In this document: positions 17,428-27,048 of the stretch, piece after piece
Layout: every line of letters starts with the position of its first letter
Numbering within the stretch: the stretch's first letter is position 1
DNA from: Bacillus zhangzhouensis
Lineage (GTDB): Bacteria; Bacillota; Bacilli; Bacillales; Bacillaceae
NCBI RefSeq assembly: GCF_000715205.1
Contig: NZ_JOTP01000003.1
Location: 124,001-188,000, forward strand
DNA length: 64,000 nt
Direction of reading: 5' to 3'
Program-made: the position numbers and the translations under genes
Notes under the pieces: generated by a model
What the model saw: the letters and a program-made list of their open reading frames with translations, nothing else
Databases searched by the model: none
Told to the model about the DNA's origin: nothing

Positions 17428-18393
17428 TTAAGATAATTCAAGCTGCTTCTTCAATTCAGTCTTTACTTCGTTCAGTTGATTTTGATCCAATTGGAAATAA
17501 TAAACGCCGTTTGGCTGATAGTCCGTTCCTTTTAGCTGAATGGTATCAACAGATTTCAATGAAGTCAGAAGTGGGAAAAGACCGACTAATTCTTTCATAG
17601 AAAGGGTGGTTGAGACATTATCGCCGAGTGTATCAATGATATTGTCATATGACGGAATGGACGTTAATGATTTTGATTTATTAAAAATGGCTTTTAATAC
17701 TTCCATTTGACGTTGCCCGCGCATTAAGTCACTATCTGCTTTTCGCGTTCTCACATATGCGAGAGCTTGATCACCATCTAGCGTATGAGTTCCTGTTTGA
17801 AGCACAACCTTGCCTTTTGTATCTTTTTGAATTTGTTTGACAAGATATTCATCCTTAATGTTAATAGGAACACCGTTGAGTTCATTCACAATTTCTTGAA
17901 ATGCTTTGAAATTACTTTGAATGACAAAGTCAACCGGAATATCTAGTAAATTCTCAACTGTATTCACCGTTAAATCTGCACCGCCAAATGCGTGTGCGTG
18001 AGTAATTTTGTCATAACCATGACCTGGAATATTGACGTATGAGTCCCGAGGAATGCTTAATAATTTAACGGTTTTATTTGTACGGTTAATTGTTGCCAAA
18101 ACCATTGCATCGCTTCGCGCTTGTTTCACTGTTTCGCCCGGTCTGCTGTCAATTCCAAGCAGCAAGACAGAAAAGCTGTCTTTCCCAGGGTCAAAAGCTT
18201 CAATCCGTTTGACAGATTGTGCGCCACGTTCTAGAGATACTTGTGCTTTTTTTGCAGCACTTGTCACTTTATAGTAGGCATAGCCTGTGACAGAAGCGGT
18301 TGTCAGTAAAAGAATACCGAATATAAAAAGAGTGACTTTCACCCATGGTTTTAAACGCTTTTTCCCTTTGCGTTTGCTTCGTGATTGATCCAT
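17428..18393 (-). CDS. tagT: LytR-CpsA-Psr ligase TagT (YwtF)
   Basis: A 321-residue LCP-family protein: a very basic N-terminus (about 16 residues), one membrane segment (VTLFIFGILLLTTASVTGYAY) and an extracellular LCP domain with VLLLGIDSRPG, SIPRDSYVNIPGHGYDKI, and ALAYVRTRKADSDLMRGQRQ carrying the conserved Arg residues. LCP enzymes transfer teichoic acid chains from the lipid carrier to peptidoglycan. Position next to ywtE and ywtG matches B. subtilis ywtF (tagT). A second family member, tagU, is at 55.6 kb. Confidence 0.92.
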   Translation of the reverse strand: MDQSRSKRKGKKRLKPWVKVTLFIFGILLLTTASVTGYAYYKVTSAAKKAQVSLERGAQSVKRIEAFDPGKDSFSVLLLGIDSRPGETVKQARSDAMVLATINRTNKTVKLLSIPRDSYVNIPGHGYDKITHAHAFGGADLTVNTVENLLDIPVDFVIQSNFKAFQEIVNELNGVPINIKDEYLVKQIQKDTKGKVVLQTGTHTLDGDQALAYVRTRKADSDLMRGQRQMEVLKAIFNKSKSLTSIPSYDNIIDTLGDNVSTTLSMKELVGLFPLLTSLKSVDTIQLKGTDYQPNGVYYFQLDQNQLNEVKTELKKQLELS

Positions 18394-18664
18394 ATATTTT
18401 AAACCCTCGCCTATGATTTTTATAGTAAAGATGTCCTTCTTCTCGTTTACAAACTAAAACAAATATACCTTAAAACGGGATATAGTGCGACATTTTTTTC
18501 ACCAACGCTTAATTGACGTTTCCTTCTCGTAAAAAGTTTCATTGATACAAAAATGAAATATATTTGTCATAAAACATTGAAATGTTTGAAATGACAGGAA
18601 GTGAGGAAAATGATTTTTCATAGAGAAACATCCAGTACACACAGACAAAAGAGGGGTTATGATG

Positions 18665-20029
18665 ATGAAAAATCGGAATGGATGGCTTTATTTCTTCGGC
18701 GCACTTGGCGGCGCCTTATATGGCTATGATACAGGTGTCATTTCTGGCGCCATCTTATTTATGAAAGAGGATTTAGGTTTAAACGCGTTTACAGAGGGGC
18801 TTGTCGTTAGTTCGATTTTAATCGGGGCGATGCTCGGTTCCTCTCTTTCTGGAAAATTAACAGACCAATTTGGGCGGAAAAAAGCAATCATCGCCGCAGC
18901 TATTTTGTTTATTATCGGCGGATTTGGAACAGCATTTGCCCCAAATACGGAAGTAATGGTCTTATTCCGAATCGTACTAGGGCTTGCTGTAGGCTGCTCG
19001 ACGACGATTGTTCCATTATATTTATCTGAACTTGCTCCAAAGGAATCAAGGGGTGCACTGTCCTCTTTAAACCAGCTCATGATCACATTCGGTATTCTTC
19101 TAGCCTATATTGTGAACTACGTTTTAGCGGATGCGGAGGCATGGCGCCTGATGCTTGGAATTGCAGTGGTTCCTTCTGTTCTTCTATTATTTGGTATTTT
19201 ATTTATGCCAGAAAGTCCTCGCTGGCTGTTTGTCCATGGACAGGCTGACCGAGCGAAGGCGATATTATCAAAACTTAGACAGAGTAAAGAAGAAGTCGAA
19301 GAAGAAATGTCAGATATTCAAAAGGCGGAAAGTGAAGAAAAAGGCGGTCTTAAAGAATTATTTGAACCGTGGGTACGCCCAGCTTTGATTGCTGGTGTTG
19401 GCCTCGCCTTTTTGCAGCAGTTTATCGGTACAAATACGATTATTTACTATGCACCAAAAACATTCACAAGTGTCGGCTTCGGTAACTCAGCAGCGATCTT
19501 AGGAACCGTAGGAATTGGCGCAGTGAATGTCATCATGACGTTTGTGGCGATCAAAATGATCGACCGTGTAGGGCGTAAAGCGTTACTCCTATTTGGTAAT
19601 GCTGGAATGGTCCTCAGTTTAATTGTTCTGTCAGTGGTGAATCGATTTTTCGAGGGATCAACAGCCGCAGGATGGACAACCATTATTTGCTTAGGACTCT
19701 TCATCGTCATCTTTGCCGTCAGCTGGGGTCCAGTCGTATGGGTGATGCTTCCTGAGCTGTTCCCAGTACATGTTCGGGGCATTGGTACAGGGGTATCTAC
19801 ATTCCTTCTTCATACAGGGAATTTGATCATCTCACTAACGTTCCCAACTTTATTAAGTGCGATTGGCATCAGTAATCTCTTCCTCATTTATGCGGTCATC
19901 GGCGTAGGCGCCTTCTTATTTGTGAAATACTTAGTGACAGAAACGAAAGGGAAAAGTCTTGAAGAAATTGAAGAGGATTTAAAAAAGAGAAACCGTGCCG
20001 TCGTAAATGACGAAGGGGAAACGGTGTAA
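18665..20029 (+). CDS. ywtG: MFS sugar transporter YwtG
   Basis: A 12-segment major facilitator of the sugar porter family (454 residues from the third ATG). Signatures are GALYGYDTGVISGAIL, DQFGRKKAI, PESPRWLF, IDRVGRKALLLFG and ETKGKSLEEIEE. Three consecutive ATG codons begin at 18659; the third lies eight bases from GAGGGG and is preferred. The transported sugar is not established. It is divergent from tagT. Confidence 0.88.
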   Translation: MKNRNGWLYFFGALGGALYGYDTGVISGAILFMKEDLGLNAFTEGLVVSSILIGAMLGSSLSGKLTDQFGRKKAIIAAAILFIIGGFGTAFAPNTEVMVLFRIVLGLAVGCSTTIVPLYLSELAPKESRGALSSLNQLMITFGILLAYIVNYVLADAEAWRLMLGIAVVPSVLLLFGILFMPESPRWLFVHGQADRAKAILSKLRQSKEEVEEEMSDIQKAESEEKGGLKELFEPWVRPALIAGVGLAFLQQFIGTNTIIYYAPKTFTSVGFGNSAAILGTVGIGAVNVIMTFVAIKMIDRVGRKALLLFGNAGMVLSLIVLSVVNRFFEGSTAAGWTTIICLGLFIVIFAVSWGPVVWVMLPELFPVHVRGIGTGVSTFLLHTGNLIISLTFPTLLSAIGISNLFLIYAVIGVGAFLFVKYLVTETKGKSLEEIEEDLKKRNRAVVNDEGETV

Positions 20030-20035
20030 AAAAAG

Positions 20036-20062
20036 ACCAGCTGCCTCATGTAGCTGGTTTTC
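20036..20062 (+). terminator. Terminator after ywtG
   Basis: Stem ACCAGCT (20036-20042) with AGCTGGT (20052-20058), nine-base loop, then TTTTCC. It begins seven bases after the ywtG stop. Confidence 0.75.
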
Positions 20063-20165
20063 CTTTGTTAAACAAACGTTTAATCAAGAAAGGACAAACT
20101 TTCATCTTCTGAACGTGCTGCATATGACATACATATGGAACAGGCGGGCGAAAGGTGGAAATGAG

Positions 20166-21554
20166 ATGAAAGGAAAAACGAGCATTGTCATGCTGACGTA
20201 CAACGAACTGCATTTAACCAAAAAATGTATCGACAGCATCAAACGGCATACCCGAAGTGACCAATATGAACTCATCATCGTCGATAATGCGTCAACAGAT
20301 GGAACGAAGGAATATGTGAGAGAGCTGGAAGATGTTATTTTCATTGAAAACGAGGAGAATCAAGGCTTTGCAAAGGGCTGTAATCAAGGAGTGAAAAAAG
20401 CGACAGGAGATAGCATTCTCTTTTTAAATAATGACACGATGGTGACTGAAAACTGGCTTTCTCCATTAAAAGAGGCGCTATTTGCATCAGATCGTATTGG
20501 AATGGTGGGACCTGTCTCCAATTATGTGAGTGGTCCTCAGATGGTCCAGCCATCGTATACAGATGTGAAGGAGCTTCCTGACTTTGCGAAGGAATATACG
20601 GCTGCGAGAAAAGGTCAGAGAACGTACGTGCACAGACTTGTGGGTTTTTGTTTGCTGGTGAAAAGAGAGCTGATCGAGGATGTGGGGTTATTTGATGAAC
20701 GGTTTGTGTACGGATCATTTGAGGATGATGATCTTTGTTTACGTTCATTGCTGAAGGGATATCAGCTGCAAATTGTCCATGATTCATTTGTCCATCATCA
20801 CGGTCATGCAACCTTCCGTGCGAATCAAGAAACGAATATCTCTACACTGTTTGCAGAGAACAGGCTTCGCTTTTTAGATAAATGGGGCATTGATTTAAAC
20901 CTGATCACCCCTCATCCATACTTTGCGGCACTGCTGCCTCAAGAGGCCAAATATGTGCTGGATGTTGGGTGCGGCGCAGGAGCAACGGGTCTTGAGCTCA
21001 TCAATAGGCAGTCTGTTGACATGTACGGGGTAGAGGACGATGCCTTAAAAGCAGCGATCGCCAAGGCGTATTACCAAGAAGTCATCGAGGCCAAAGCGGA
21101 TGAGTACCCGTGGTCAGAGAAGGAAGCCTTTTTTGATGCGGTCATCTTTTCAGATGTATTAGAGCATGTGTCAGATCCATGGCAAATCGTCGCTCAAGCG
21201 CACGCGTCTTTAAAGCCAGGCGGCGTGATCATATGCTGCTTACCTAACATGATGCATGCGGAGGTGCTTCTTCCATTAATGACAGGTGATTTTACGTATC
21301 AAGATGTAGGGCTTTTAGACCGAACCCACATGAGGTTCTTCACACCAAAAACGATGCGTGAGCTCTTTCCAGACCATTTGTTTGAACGCGTGATAGAGCA
21401 GCATATCAATGTACAGATTGATCAAAACGTCCAATTGTTTTTTGACGAAGTGGCAAGAGTAGGAGAGTCACTTGGCTTTCAAACAAAAGCTTTATCCGAT
21501 CAAGTGACCCAATACCAGATTCTGATCGTGGCACGTAAAAAAGGCGGTTCCTGA
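20166..21554 (+). CDS. Glycosyltransferase family 2 fused to a SAM-dependent methyltransferase
   Basis: A 462-residue two-domain protein. Residues 5-225 form a GT-A glycosyltransferase of family 2: SIVMLTYNE, IIVDNASTDGT (residues 37-47), FLNNDT (87-91) and FEDDDLCLR (185-193). Residues 255-460 form a class I methyltransferase: VLDVGCGAGATG (264-275), FSDVLEHVSDPW and LKPGGVIICCLPNM. An open frame extends upstream to 20007, but it runs through the ywtG terminator; the ATG at 20166 after AAAGGTGG is the likely start. Expected role is adding and capping or modifying sugars of a surface polymer. Acceptor and sugar unknown. Not in the B. subtilis locus as recalled. Confidence 0.85.
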   Translation: MKGKTSIVMLTYNELHLTKKCIDSIKRHTRSDQYELIIVDNASTDGTKEYVRELEDVIFIENEENQGFAKGCNQGVKKATGDSILFLNNDTMVTENWLSPLKEALFASDRIGMVGPVSNYVSGPQMVQPSYTDVKELPDFAKEYTAARKGQRTYVHRLVGFCLLVKRELIEDVGLFDERFVYGSFEDDDLCLRSLLKGYQLQIVHDSFVHHHGHATFRANQETNISTLFAENRLRFLDKWGIDLNLITPHPYFAALLPQEAKYVLDVGCGAGATGLELINRQSVDMYGVEDDALKAAIAKAYYQEVIEAKADEYPWSEKEAFFDAVIFSDVLEHVSDPWQIVAQAHASLKPGGVIICCLPNMMHAEVLLPLMTGDFTYQDVGLLDRTHMRFFTPKTMRELFPDHLFERVIEQHINVQIDQNVQLFFDEVARVGESLGFQTKALSDQVTQYQILIVARKKGGS

Positions 21555-21571
21555 GGGATACCCGCCTTTTT
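21541..21571. terminator. Terminator between the GT2-methyltransferase gene and gerBC
   Basis: Stem AAGGCGG (21541-21547) and CCGCCTT (21562-21568) followed by T residues. It spans the stop codon of the plus-strand gene and lies a few bases from the end of gerBC, so it may serve both. Confidence 0.7.
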
Positions 21572-21575
21572 GCTG

Positions 21576-22721
21576 TTACCATTTAAAGCTCTTCGTTGCT
21601 CCTTCTGCACCAAAGTTCAAGATGCTGACTTTTACATCATAATCAATGTCTGCTTCTTGGAATAGTGTGTCCCACTCGTCTCGATGTTGATCCCAAAAGT
21701 CAGGATACTTAATGCGCACCTGCCGGTTTAAAAAGATAGGATCTACGCCAACTTCTGTTTGCAAGTAGCTGACGGCTTTTTGAATCCGTTGTTTGATTTT
21801 TTTGGCGAAAATATGCTCGAATCGTTCGATGTATTGCTCATCGAATGAGTTTTCAGAGGGGTATTGATCCTCTGATAGTTTACCATTTGTTTTTATGCTG
21901 ATCTTAAAGGAAATCTTTCCATCTTTTAAATAGGGCTCGACCTTGGATTCTGCTTTCTTGACTTCATACGTAATAGGAAAGCCTTTAAAGGAGGCTGGTA
22001 CAACTCCGCCTGAAATACGACTCATGATCCAATTTAAAGATTGGACATCATTTGCAGGGATAAATCCTATCAGCTTTCGCGATTTCCCATCAATGATTCC
22101 TGCCCCATCATAGATGAGTTCACCGTTAATGGCATCTACACTTTGGACAAGAAAGCTAATGCCCATCTGAAAGTAATCAGACGCTCGACCAATACGTGTT
22201 GGCATCATAATTTTCCCGTTAAAGCTTCGGTTTTTGGATGTTTCAAAGATATGCTCAACCGGAATCTTTTGCTGTGATTTTAATTTTTGGTTGATGACTT
22301 TTGACGCTTGATCTCGTGACACGAGAAAATAGCTGCTTCTTCGAACCTCATCATCTCGTATAAAGTGATTGAGTGTCCCTTGAATATCGTGATGCTCTGC
22401 CTGACTTTTTCCGAACAGGAAGATTTTGAGATGATCACTATAGATCGGTGGATCCTTCAAGGCGACATTACTGACAGCCTCCAGCACATTTTTCCCCTTC
22501 GAGACGACATTCACATAATCAGGAGAATCTGCTTCTTGTGTCCCGCCCATTTTCGGTACAAGATTTTGATAGGTGAGCTTGACTCCTTGATCATCTTCTT
22601 CGTCAATGCCAACGCCGCGCACAAATGATAATTTTTCAATATCCTTTAAATCCCAGCAGCCCGCTGATAGAAGGAAAAGACAGCAGGAAAGAAAGAATAA
22701 CAGTAAACGCTTTCGACTCAT
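21576..22721 (-). CDS. gerBC: Germinant receptor subunit GerBC-like lipoprotein
   Basis: A 381-residue Ger(x)C-family lipoprotein with signal peptide ending SAGCWDL (Cys22). The in-frame ATG at 22739 lies before the ribosome-binding site GGGGAGGTCG; the ATG at 22721 is eight bases after it and overlaps the gerBB stop by four bases, so it is chosen. It is the third subunit of the receptor. The operon position next to ywtG is that of B. subtilis gerB, which is why the gerB name is used. Confidence 0.87.
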   Translation of the reverse strand: MSRKRLLLFFLSCCLFLLSAGCWDLKDIEKLSFVRGVGIDEEDDQGVKLTYQNLVPKMGGTQEADSPDYVNVVSKGKNVLEAVSNVALKDPPIYSDHLKIFLFGKSQAEHHDIQGTLNHFIRDDEVRRSSYFLVSRDQASKVINQKLKSQQKIPVEHIFETSKNRSFNGKIMMPTRIGRASDYFQMGISFLVQSVDAINGELIYDGAGIIDGKSRKLIGFIPANDVQSLNWIMSRISGGVVPASFKGFPITYEVKKAESKVEPYLKDGKISFKISIKTNGKLSEDQYPSENSFDEQYIERFEHIFAKKIKQRIQKAVSYLQTEVGVDPIFLNRQVRIKYPDFWDQHRDEWDTLFQEADIDYDVKVSILNFGAEGATKSFKW

Positions 22722-23818
22722 GCAGAACGACCTCCCCATTTTTTACGAATCATCAGCAGGATAGCAGTAATAAAAGGAATGGCTAAAATAGCGAACAACG
22801 CGTAGCCGAGTAAAGTGGAATAGTAAAAGACTTCATTAATACTTCTCGGAAAAAGAGAGAGTGCAGAGGTAATCAAAAACAGCAGCCATAGCAGTCTCGT
22901 TAAATTGGTCGTCTTAAAGACCGTGTGGCACCCTCTAATGGCAAATTGGAAAAAGCCAAGCATACAAATGAACTGCTGGCACGTCCAAATCGTCAGTAAG
23001 AAAATATCAAAGCGTTCAATGAAGACCCCTTCAAGTTCTAACGCTTGAATGAGTGAGACGGTGGGCCAAGTGAGGGATTTTGTTTCTCCAACGGTCATGG
23101 AACCAATCACAATAAAAAGCGTGAGGGAGTACACAAGAGTTGTAATTCCAACACCGATCGCAGCGGCCCATTTCGCTTTCGACCATTTGTCTTTATAGAT
23201 GAGCGGCACGACAAACAAAATCACTTCAAAGCCTGTAAATTGAATAAATGTTTGAGAGAATAAATTACTGAAATCTTTAAACCCGTGCGCCATGACAGGA
23301 CGTAAATAATCAAAATCGAATATTTTCAGACAAAACAGCATGAGCCCAATGTAAATGATCAAGGCGATGGGATAAATATAAGTGACCAATTTGACGATTG
23401 GGAAAATACCGCTTTTCAAATGATAGATCGCCACGAGTAAAAAAATCATGACAATCACGGACAGGGGGGTCGATTGCAGGAGGAAAAACTGAACCACTTC
23501 CCCGAGTACACGCGCTTCAAAGCCGACAATGCCTAGTAAATATGCAATCAGCATTAAATTAAAGATCGTGCCAAAGAATGCACCGGCTCCTTTTGTATTT
23601 GACTCAAAAATAGTGTCCGGTGCATTCTTTTCGGCAATCCAGCCTAACAAAAAAGCAACGAAAGCAAAGATGACTCCCTGTATTAATACAATGATCCAGC
23701 CATCAGGGGATCCTGAATTGGCAGAACTGCGAGGAATGGTTAAAATTCCAGCGCCTATCATTGTAGAACTGCACAGAATGGTGACTTGTAACAATGATAG
23801 CTTCTCAGCTCTGTACAT
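22718..23818 (-). CDS. gerBB: Germinant receptor subunit GerBB-like permease
   Basis: A 366-residue membrane protein of the spore germination permease family with about ten membrane segments; the N-terminus LSLLQVTILCSSTMIGAGIL is typical. It starts three bases after the gerBA stop. B. subtilis GerBB has 368 residues. It is presumed to bind the germinant within the inner membrane of the spore. Confidence 0.88.
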   Translation of the reverse strand: MYRAEKLSLLQVTILCSSTMIGAGILTIPRSSANSGSPDGWIIVLIQGVIFAFVAFLLGWIAEKNAPDTIFESNTKGAGAFFGTIFNLMLIAYLLGIVGFEARVLGEVVQFFLLQSTPLSVIVMIFLLVAIYHLKSGIFPIVKLVTYIYPIALIIYIGLMLFCLKIFDFDYLRPVMAHGFKDFSNLFSQTFIQFTGFEVILFVVPLIYKDKWSKAKWAAAIGVGITTLVYSLTLFIVIGSMTVGETKSLTWPTVSLIQALELEGVFIERFDIFLLTIWTCQQFICMLGFFQFAIRGCHTVFKTTNLTRLLWLLFLITSALSLFPRSINEVFYYSTLLGYALFAILAIPFITAILLMIRKKWGGRSA

Positions 23819-23821
23819 CCT

Positions 23822-25288
23822 TTACTCTCCTTGTCTTTTGAGATTTTTTGTCTTTGCTGTTTTCGGTCTCGATTTAAATAGCCCTATTGGTAAACGAACG
23901 TACGTATCCTTTAAATCTGAAAACGGTGAAGATAAAACAGGTGTGAAATAGTCAAAACCAAAGGTCTTTAATTGCATCAGGTGACAAAGCACAAATAAAT
24001 AACACATGATTAAGCCGTATAACCCAAACATCGCTGAGCTAAAAATCGCCATAAACCGCAAGATGCGTAATGGGAAACTAAAGTCATATGATGGTGCAGT
24101 GAAATCGGCCAATGCGGTCAGCGACACAATAATCACCATTAAGGCACTGACAATATTTGCTTGTACAGCCGCCTGTCCAATAATGACGCCGCCAATAAGT
24201 CCAATCGTCTGTCCAATTGCCCTAGGAAGACGAAGTCCGGCTTCCCGAAGTAGTTCAATCGTAAAAGACATGAGAATGGCTTCGACCACAGGAGGGAACG
24301 GAACATTTTGCCGGCTGCCTGCGATGGTGATGGCCATTCGTGTCGGTAATAAGCCGGGATGATAAGAGACAAGAGCGATGTAGAGCCCGGGTAAAAAAAT
24401 CGTTAACAGTACGGCGAAATAACGGAGTAGGCGTAAAAGAGTTGCACTTGTCCATCGTTGATAATAATCTTCTGGTGATTGCATCAAGGCTGTAAGTGTC
24501 ATAGGCATGATGAGGGCAAAAGGTGTGCCGTCGAGCAATATGGAAACCTTGCCTTCAAGCACCGATGCGATCACCCGATCAGGGCGTTCTGTATTTTGAA
24601 TCTGTGGAAAAATAGAGAGGTGGCTGTCCTCGATTAGCTGTTCAATATAACCGGTTTCAGGGATATCATCCATTTTAATTTCCTTCATGCGAGATAGAAC
24701 ATCTTCTACTAGTTTTGGATCTGCAATATCACGAACGTATACGAGAGCGGCAGACTTCTTATTACGAGTGCCTACATTCACCTTTTGAATGACAAGATTA
24801 GGGTCGTTTGCCCTCTCGCGTAGTAAAGCTGTGTTTTTTTCAAGATTCTCAATAAATCCTATCCGTGGTCCTCTTACAAGTACTTCAGATTGCGGCTCCT
24901 CTACTTCTCTAAACTGAAAAAGGTTTGTTTGGAGTGCAAGCGCTTGTGTCGCCCCGTCCACAAATAAAATAGCCCTGCCGTTATATAACTGCTCGATGGC
25001 AAGGTTCATATCTTCCAGCACATCATTTTGAATGCCAAAGAACTTCTTAGACAGGGAAGGAAGTGTGGTGTGATCGACTTCGGTGATGTCCAGTTCCTTT
25101 TGCATAGGTGAAATGATTTGTTTGGAAAGCATTTCAAATTCTGTGAGTCCCTCAACGTACACGAGACATGCAGAGACAGCGGAAGGACCAAATGAAAAAG
25201 AGTGGAACACGATATCATCACTTTTTCCGGCAAAGCTTTTGATGCGCTTGATGACGGACGCTATATCTTGTTCAATACGACTTTTCAT
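23822..25288 (-). CDS. gerBA: Germinant receptor subunit GerBA-like
   Basis: A 488-residue GerA-family protein. Blocks RGPRIGFIENLEKNTALLR, LSIFPQIQNTERPDRV, LEGKVSILLDGTPFALI, and REAGLRLPRAIGQTIGLIGG match GerBA closely from memory. The soluble N-terminal half precedes about five membrane segments. It heads the A-B-C operon behind a sigma-G-like promoter. Subunit A is required for receptor assembly and signalling with GerD in the spore inner membrane. Confidence 0.9.
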   Translation of the reverse strand: MKSRIEQDIASVIKRIKSFAGKSDDIVFHSFSFGPSAVSACLVYVEGLTEFEMLSKQIISPMQKELDITEVDHTTLPSLSKKFFGIQNDVLEDMNLAIEQLYNGRAILFVDGATQALALQTNLFQFREVEEPQSEVLVRGPRIGFIENLEKNTALLRERANDPNLVIQKVNVGTRNKKSAALVYVRDIADPKLVEDVLSRMKEIKMDDIPETGYIEQLIEDSHLSIFPQIQNTERPDRVIASVLEGKVSILLDGTPFALIMPMTLTALMQSPEDYYQRWTSATLLRLLRYFAVLLTIFLPGLYIALVSYHPGLLPTRMAITIAGSRQNVPFPPVVEAILMSFTIELLREAGLRLPRAIGQTIGLIGGVIIGQAAVQANIVSALMVIIVSLTALADFTAPSYDFSFPLRILRFMAIFSSAMFGLYGLIMCYLFVLCHLMQLKTFGFDYFTPVLSSPFSDLKDTYVRLPIGLFKSRPKTAKTKNLKRQGE

Positions 25289-25317
25289 ACTACCTCACCC
25301 TCATGTCATGTTTTTTA

Positions 25318-25347
25318 TAGAGTGACTCTGAAGGAGGAGAATTATGC
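25318..25347 (-). promoter_or_regulatory. Candidate sigma-G promoter of the gerB operon
   Basis: On the minus strand GCATA (25343-25347), 18-base spacer and CACTCTA (25318-25324) fit the sigma-G pattern well. It lies about 30 bases upstream of the gerBA ATG. Confidence 0.6.
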
Positions 25348-25357
25348 AAATAGAAAA

Positions 25358-25387
25358 AAGAGAATCCCTGAAAATGGGGATTCTCTC
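25358..25387 (-). terminator. Terminator after kduD
   Basis: Stem GAGAATCCC (25360-25368) with GGGATTCTC (25377-25385), eight-base loop; on the minus strand it is followed by CTTTTTTC. It ends the kduI-kduD transcript. Confidence 0.85.
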
Positions 25388-25394
25388 GATATGT

Positions 25395-26168
25395 TTATCT
25401 CGCAAGCCAGCCGCCATCAACAGCTAAAATGTGGCCGTTCATATAATCGGAAGCTGGTGAGCTAAGGAAAACAGCTGCACCAGCTAGATCCTCAGGCTGT
25501 CCCCAGCGCCCAGCGGGGATTCGTTTAAGAATCTCTTCATTTCGATTCGCATCATCACGAATGGCTTGAGTGTTATTGGTCGCAATATAGCCAGGTGCGA
25601 TCGCATTTACCTGAATTTGATGTTTCGCCCATTCGTTTGCAAAAGCTTTCGTCAGCCCAGCGACAGCATGCTTACTCGCCGTATAAGCGGGAACAAAGAC
25701 GCCGCCTTGAAACGAGAGGAGGGAGGCGATATTGACGATTTTCCCTTGCCCGTTTTTCAGCATGTGCTGCCCAACCTTTTGAGTGAGAAAAAAGAGACTG
25801 TTGATATTCACATCCATGACAGTATGCCAATTTTCCTCTGAATAGTGAGCGGCCTCTTCTCTTTTAATGGTTCCAGCATTATTGATTAAAATATCAATGG
25901 TATGTTGCTGTAAAATAGTATCGATATCCCGCTGTGCAGACTGAGGATCGGCAAAGTCGACCTGAACCGCATGAAATGATCTGCCAGTCTGTTCGACAAG
26001 CGCTTTTGTTTCATCAAGCGGTGTGTGGTGATACGTGCCGATGATATTTGCGCCTGAACGGGCAAGAGCCACGGCAATGCCTTGACCAATACCAGTTCCA
26101 GGGCCTGTCACAAGGGCTGTTTTGCCTTCGAGGGAAAAGAGGGACTCAACATATGATGTCGTCGTCAT
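25395..26168 (-). CDS. kduD: 2-dehydro-3-deoxy-D-gluconate 5-dehydrogenase KduD
   Basis: A 257-residue short-chain dehydrogenase with the cofactor motif TGPGTGIGQG, NNAG, the catalytic Tyr and Lys in YTASKH, and the C-terminal VDGGWLAR. It interconverts 2,5-diketo-3-deoxygluconate and 2-keto-3-deoxygluconate (KDG) in pectin breakdown. It follows kduI by four bases. Downstream steps are supplied by kdgK and kdgA on the other strand. Confidence 0.93.
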   Translation of the reverse strand: MTTTSYVESLFSLEGKTALVTGPGTGIGQGIAVALARSGANIIGTYHHTPLDETKALVEQTGRSFHAVQVDFADPQSAQRDIDTILQQHTIDILINNAGTIKREEAAHYSEENWHTVMDVNINSLFFLTQKVGQHMLKNGQGKIVNIASLLSFQGGVFVPAYTASKHAVAGLTKAFANEWAKHQIQVNAIAPGYIATNNTQAIRDDANRNEEILKRIPAGRWGQPEDLAGAAVFLSSPASDYMNGHILAVDGGWLAR

Positions 26169-26172
26169 CTCG

Positions 26173-27000
26173 TTACCTCAGCTGGTCCATTGGGACAAAG
26201 TCCATATCTTTGAACGTATAGTTTTCTCCCGCCATTGCCCAAATAAATGAATAATTCGCTGTACCTGACCCTGAATGAATGGACCAGGCAGGAGAGATAA
26301 CCGCTTCCTCATTTGCGACAACGAGATGTCTCGTTTCAGATGGCTCCCCCATAAAATGAAAGACACGAGCATCTTCTTCTATATCAAGATATAAGTACAC
26401 TTCCATACGCCGGTCATGAATATGAGCAGGCATCGTGTTCCATGTGTTATTCGTTTCAAGCTGAGTAATTCCCATCATGAGCTGACAGCTTTGGATGCCA
26501 TTTGCATGGATGACTTGATACAGGTTTCGTACGTTTGAGGCAGACGCCTCTCCTAAGTGGTTCGGTGTTAATTCAGCGATGGCTGCCTTTTGCGTAGGAT
26601 ATGCTTTATGAGCCGTTGCTGATACAAGATAGAACTTGGCCTGCTCGCCTGATGAACTCGTAAACTGTATATCTTCGTGTCCAAGGCCAATATATAAGAA
26701 ATCTTTATGCTCCAGCACAAAAGACTCACCATCGACTGTGACCGTTCCTTGTCCGCCAACATTCACGATGCCAATTTCACGTCTTTCAAGGAAATAATCC
26801 GTACGTAAAAAGTCGCCGGCATCCAGCTTGAGCGGTTCAACTGTCGGCATTGCCCCGCCGATGACCACACGATCCTCATGCGAATAATAGAGCTTCAATT
26901 CACCGCTGACGAATAGCGTAGGAATATGAAAATGACGACGAAGTTCCTCTGTTGTAAAACGTTTGACCTGCTCAGGATGTACAGCATAACGATTTTCCAT
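26173..27000 (-). CDS. kduI: 5-dehydro-4-deoxy-D-glucuronate isomerase KduI
   Basis: A 275-residue cupin-fold isomerase. It opens MENRYAVHPEQVKRFTTEELR; the zinc-site region is visible around NTMPAHIHDRRMEVYLYLD and SPAWSIHSGSG. It converts 5-keto-4-deoxyuronate, the product of unsaturated oligogalacturonide breakdown, to diketo-deoxygluconate for KduD. It is the first gene of the leftward transcript behind a strong promoter and a KdgR-like operator. Confidence 0.94.
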   Translation of the reverse strand: MENRYAVHPEQVKRFTTEELRRHFHIPTLFVSGELKLYYSHEDRVVIGGAMPTVEPLKLDAGDFLRTDYFLERREIGIVNVGGQGTVTVDGESFVLEHKDFLYIGLGHEDIQFTSSSGEQAKFYLVSATAHKAYPTQKAAIAELTPNHLGEASASNVRNLYQVIHANGIQSCQLMMGITQLETNNTWNTMPAHIHDRRMEVYLYLDIEEDARVFHFMGEPSETRHLVVANEEAVISPAWSIHSGSGTANYSFIWAMAGENYTFKDMDFVPMDQLR

Positions 27001-27048
27001 TTGAGATAAGCCTCCCTTTCCATCTGAAACAAAATATTGGTGTTTTAT

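Noticed and set aside
17249..17431. Plus-strand 60-codon open frame
   Set aside because: It is a translation of repeat copy B and shares its frame with part of copy A only because the DNA repeats; no start signals.
20007..20165. N-terminal extension of the GT2-methyltransferase protein
   Set aside because: It runs through the ywtG stop and terminator, and has no family similarity; the ATG at 20166 has a ribosome-binding site and starts the GT2 fold at once.
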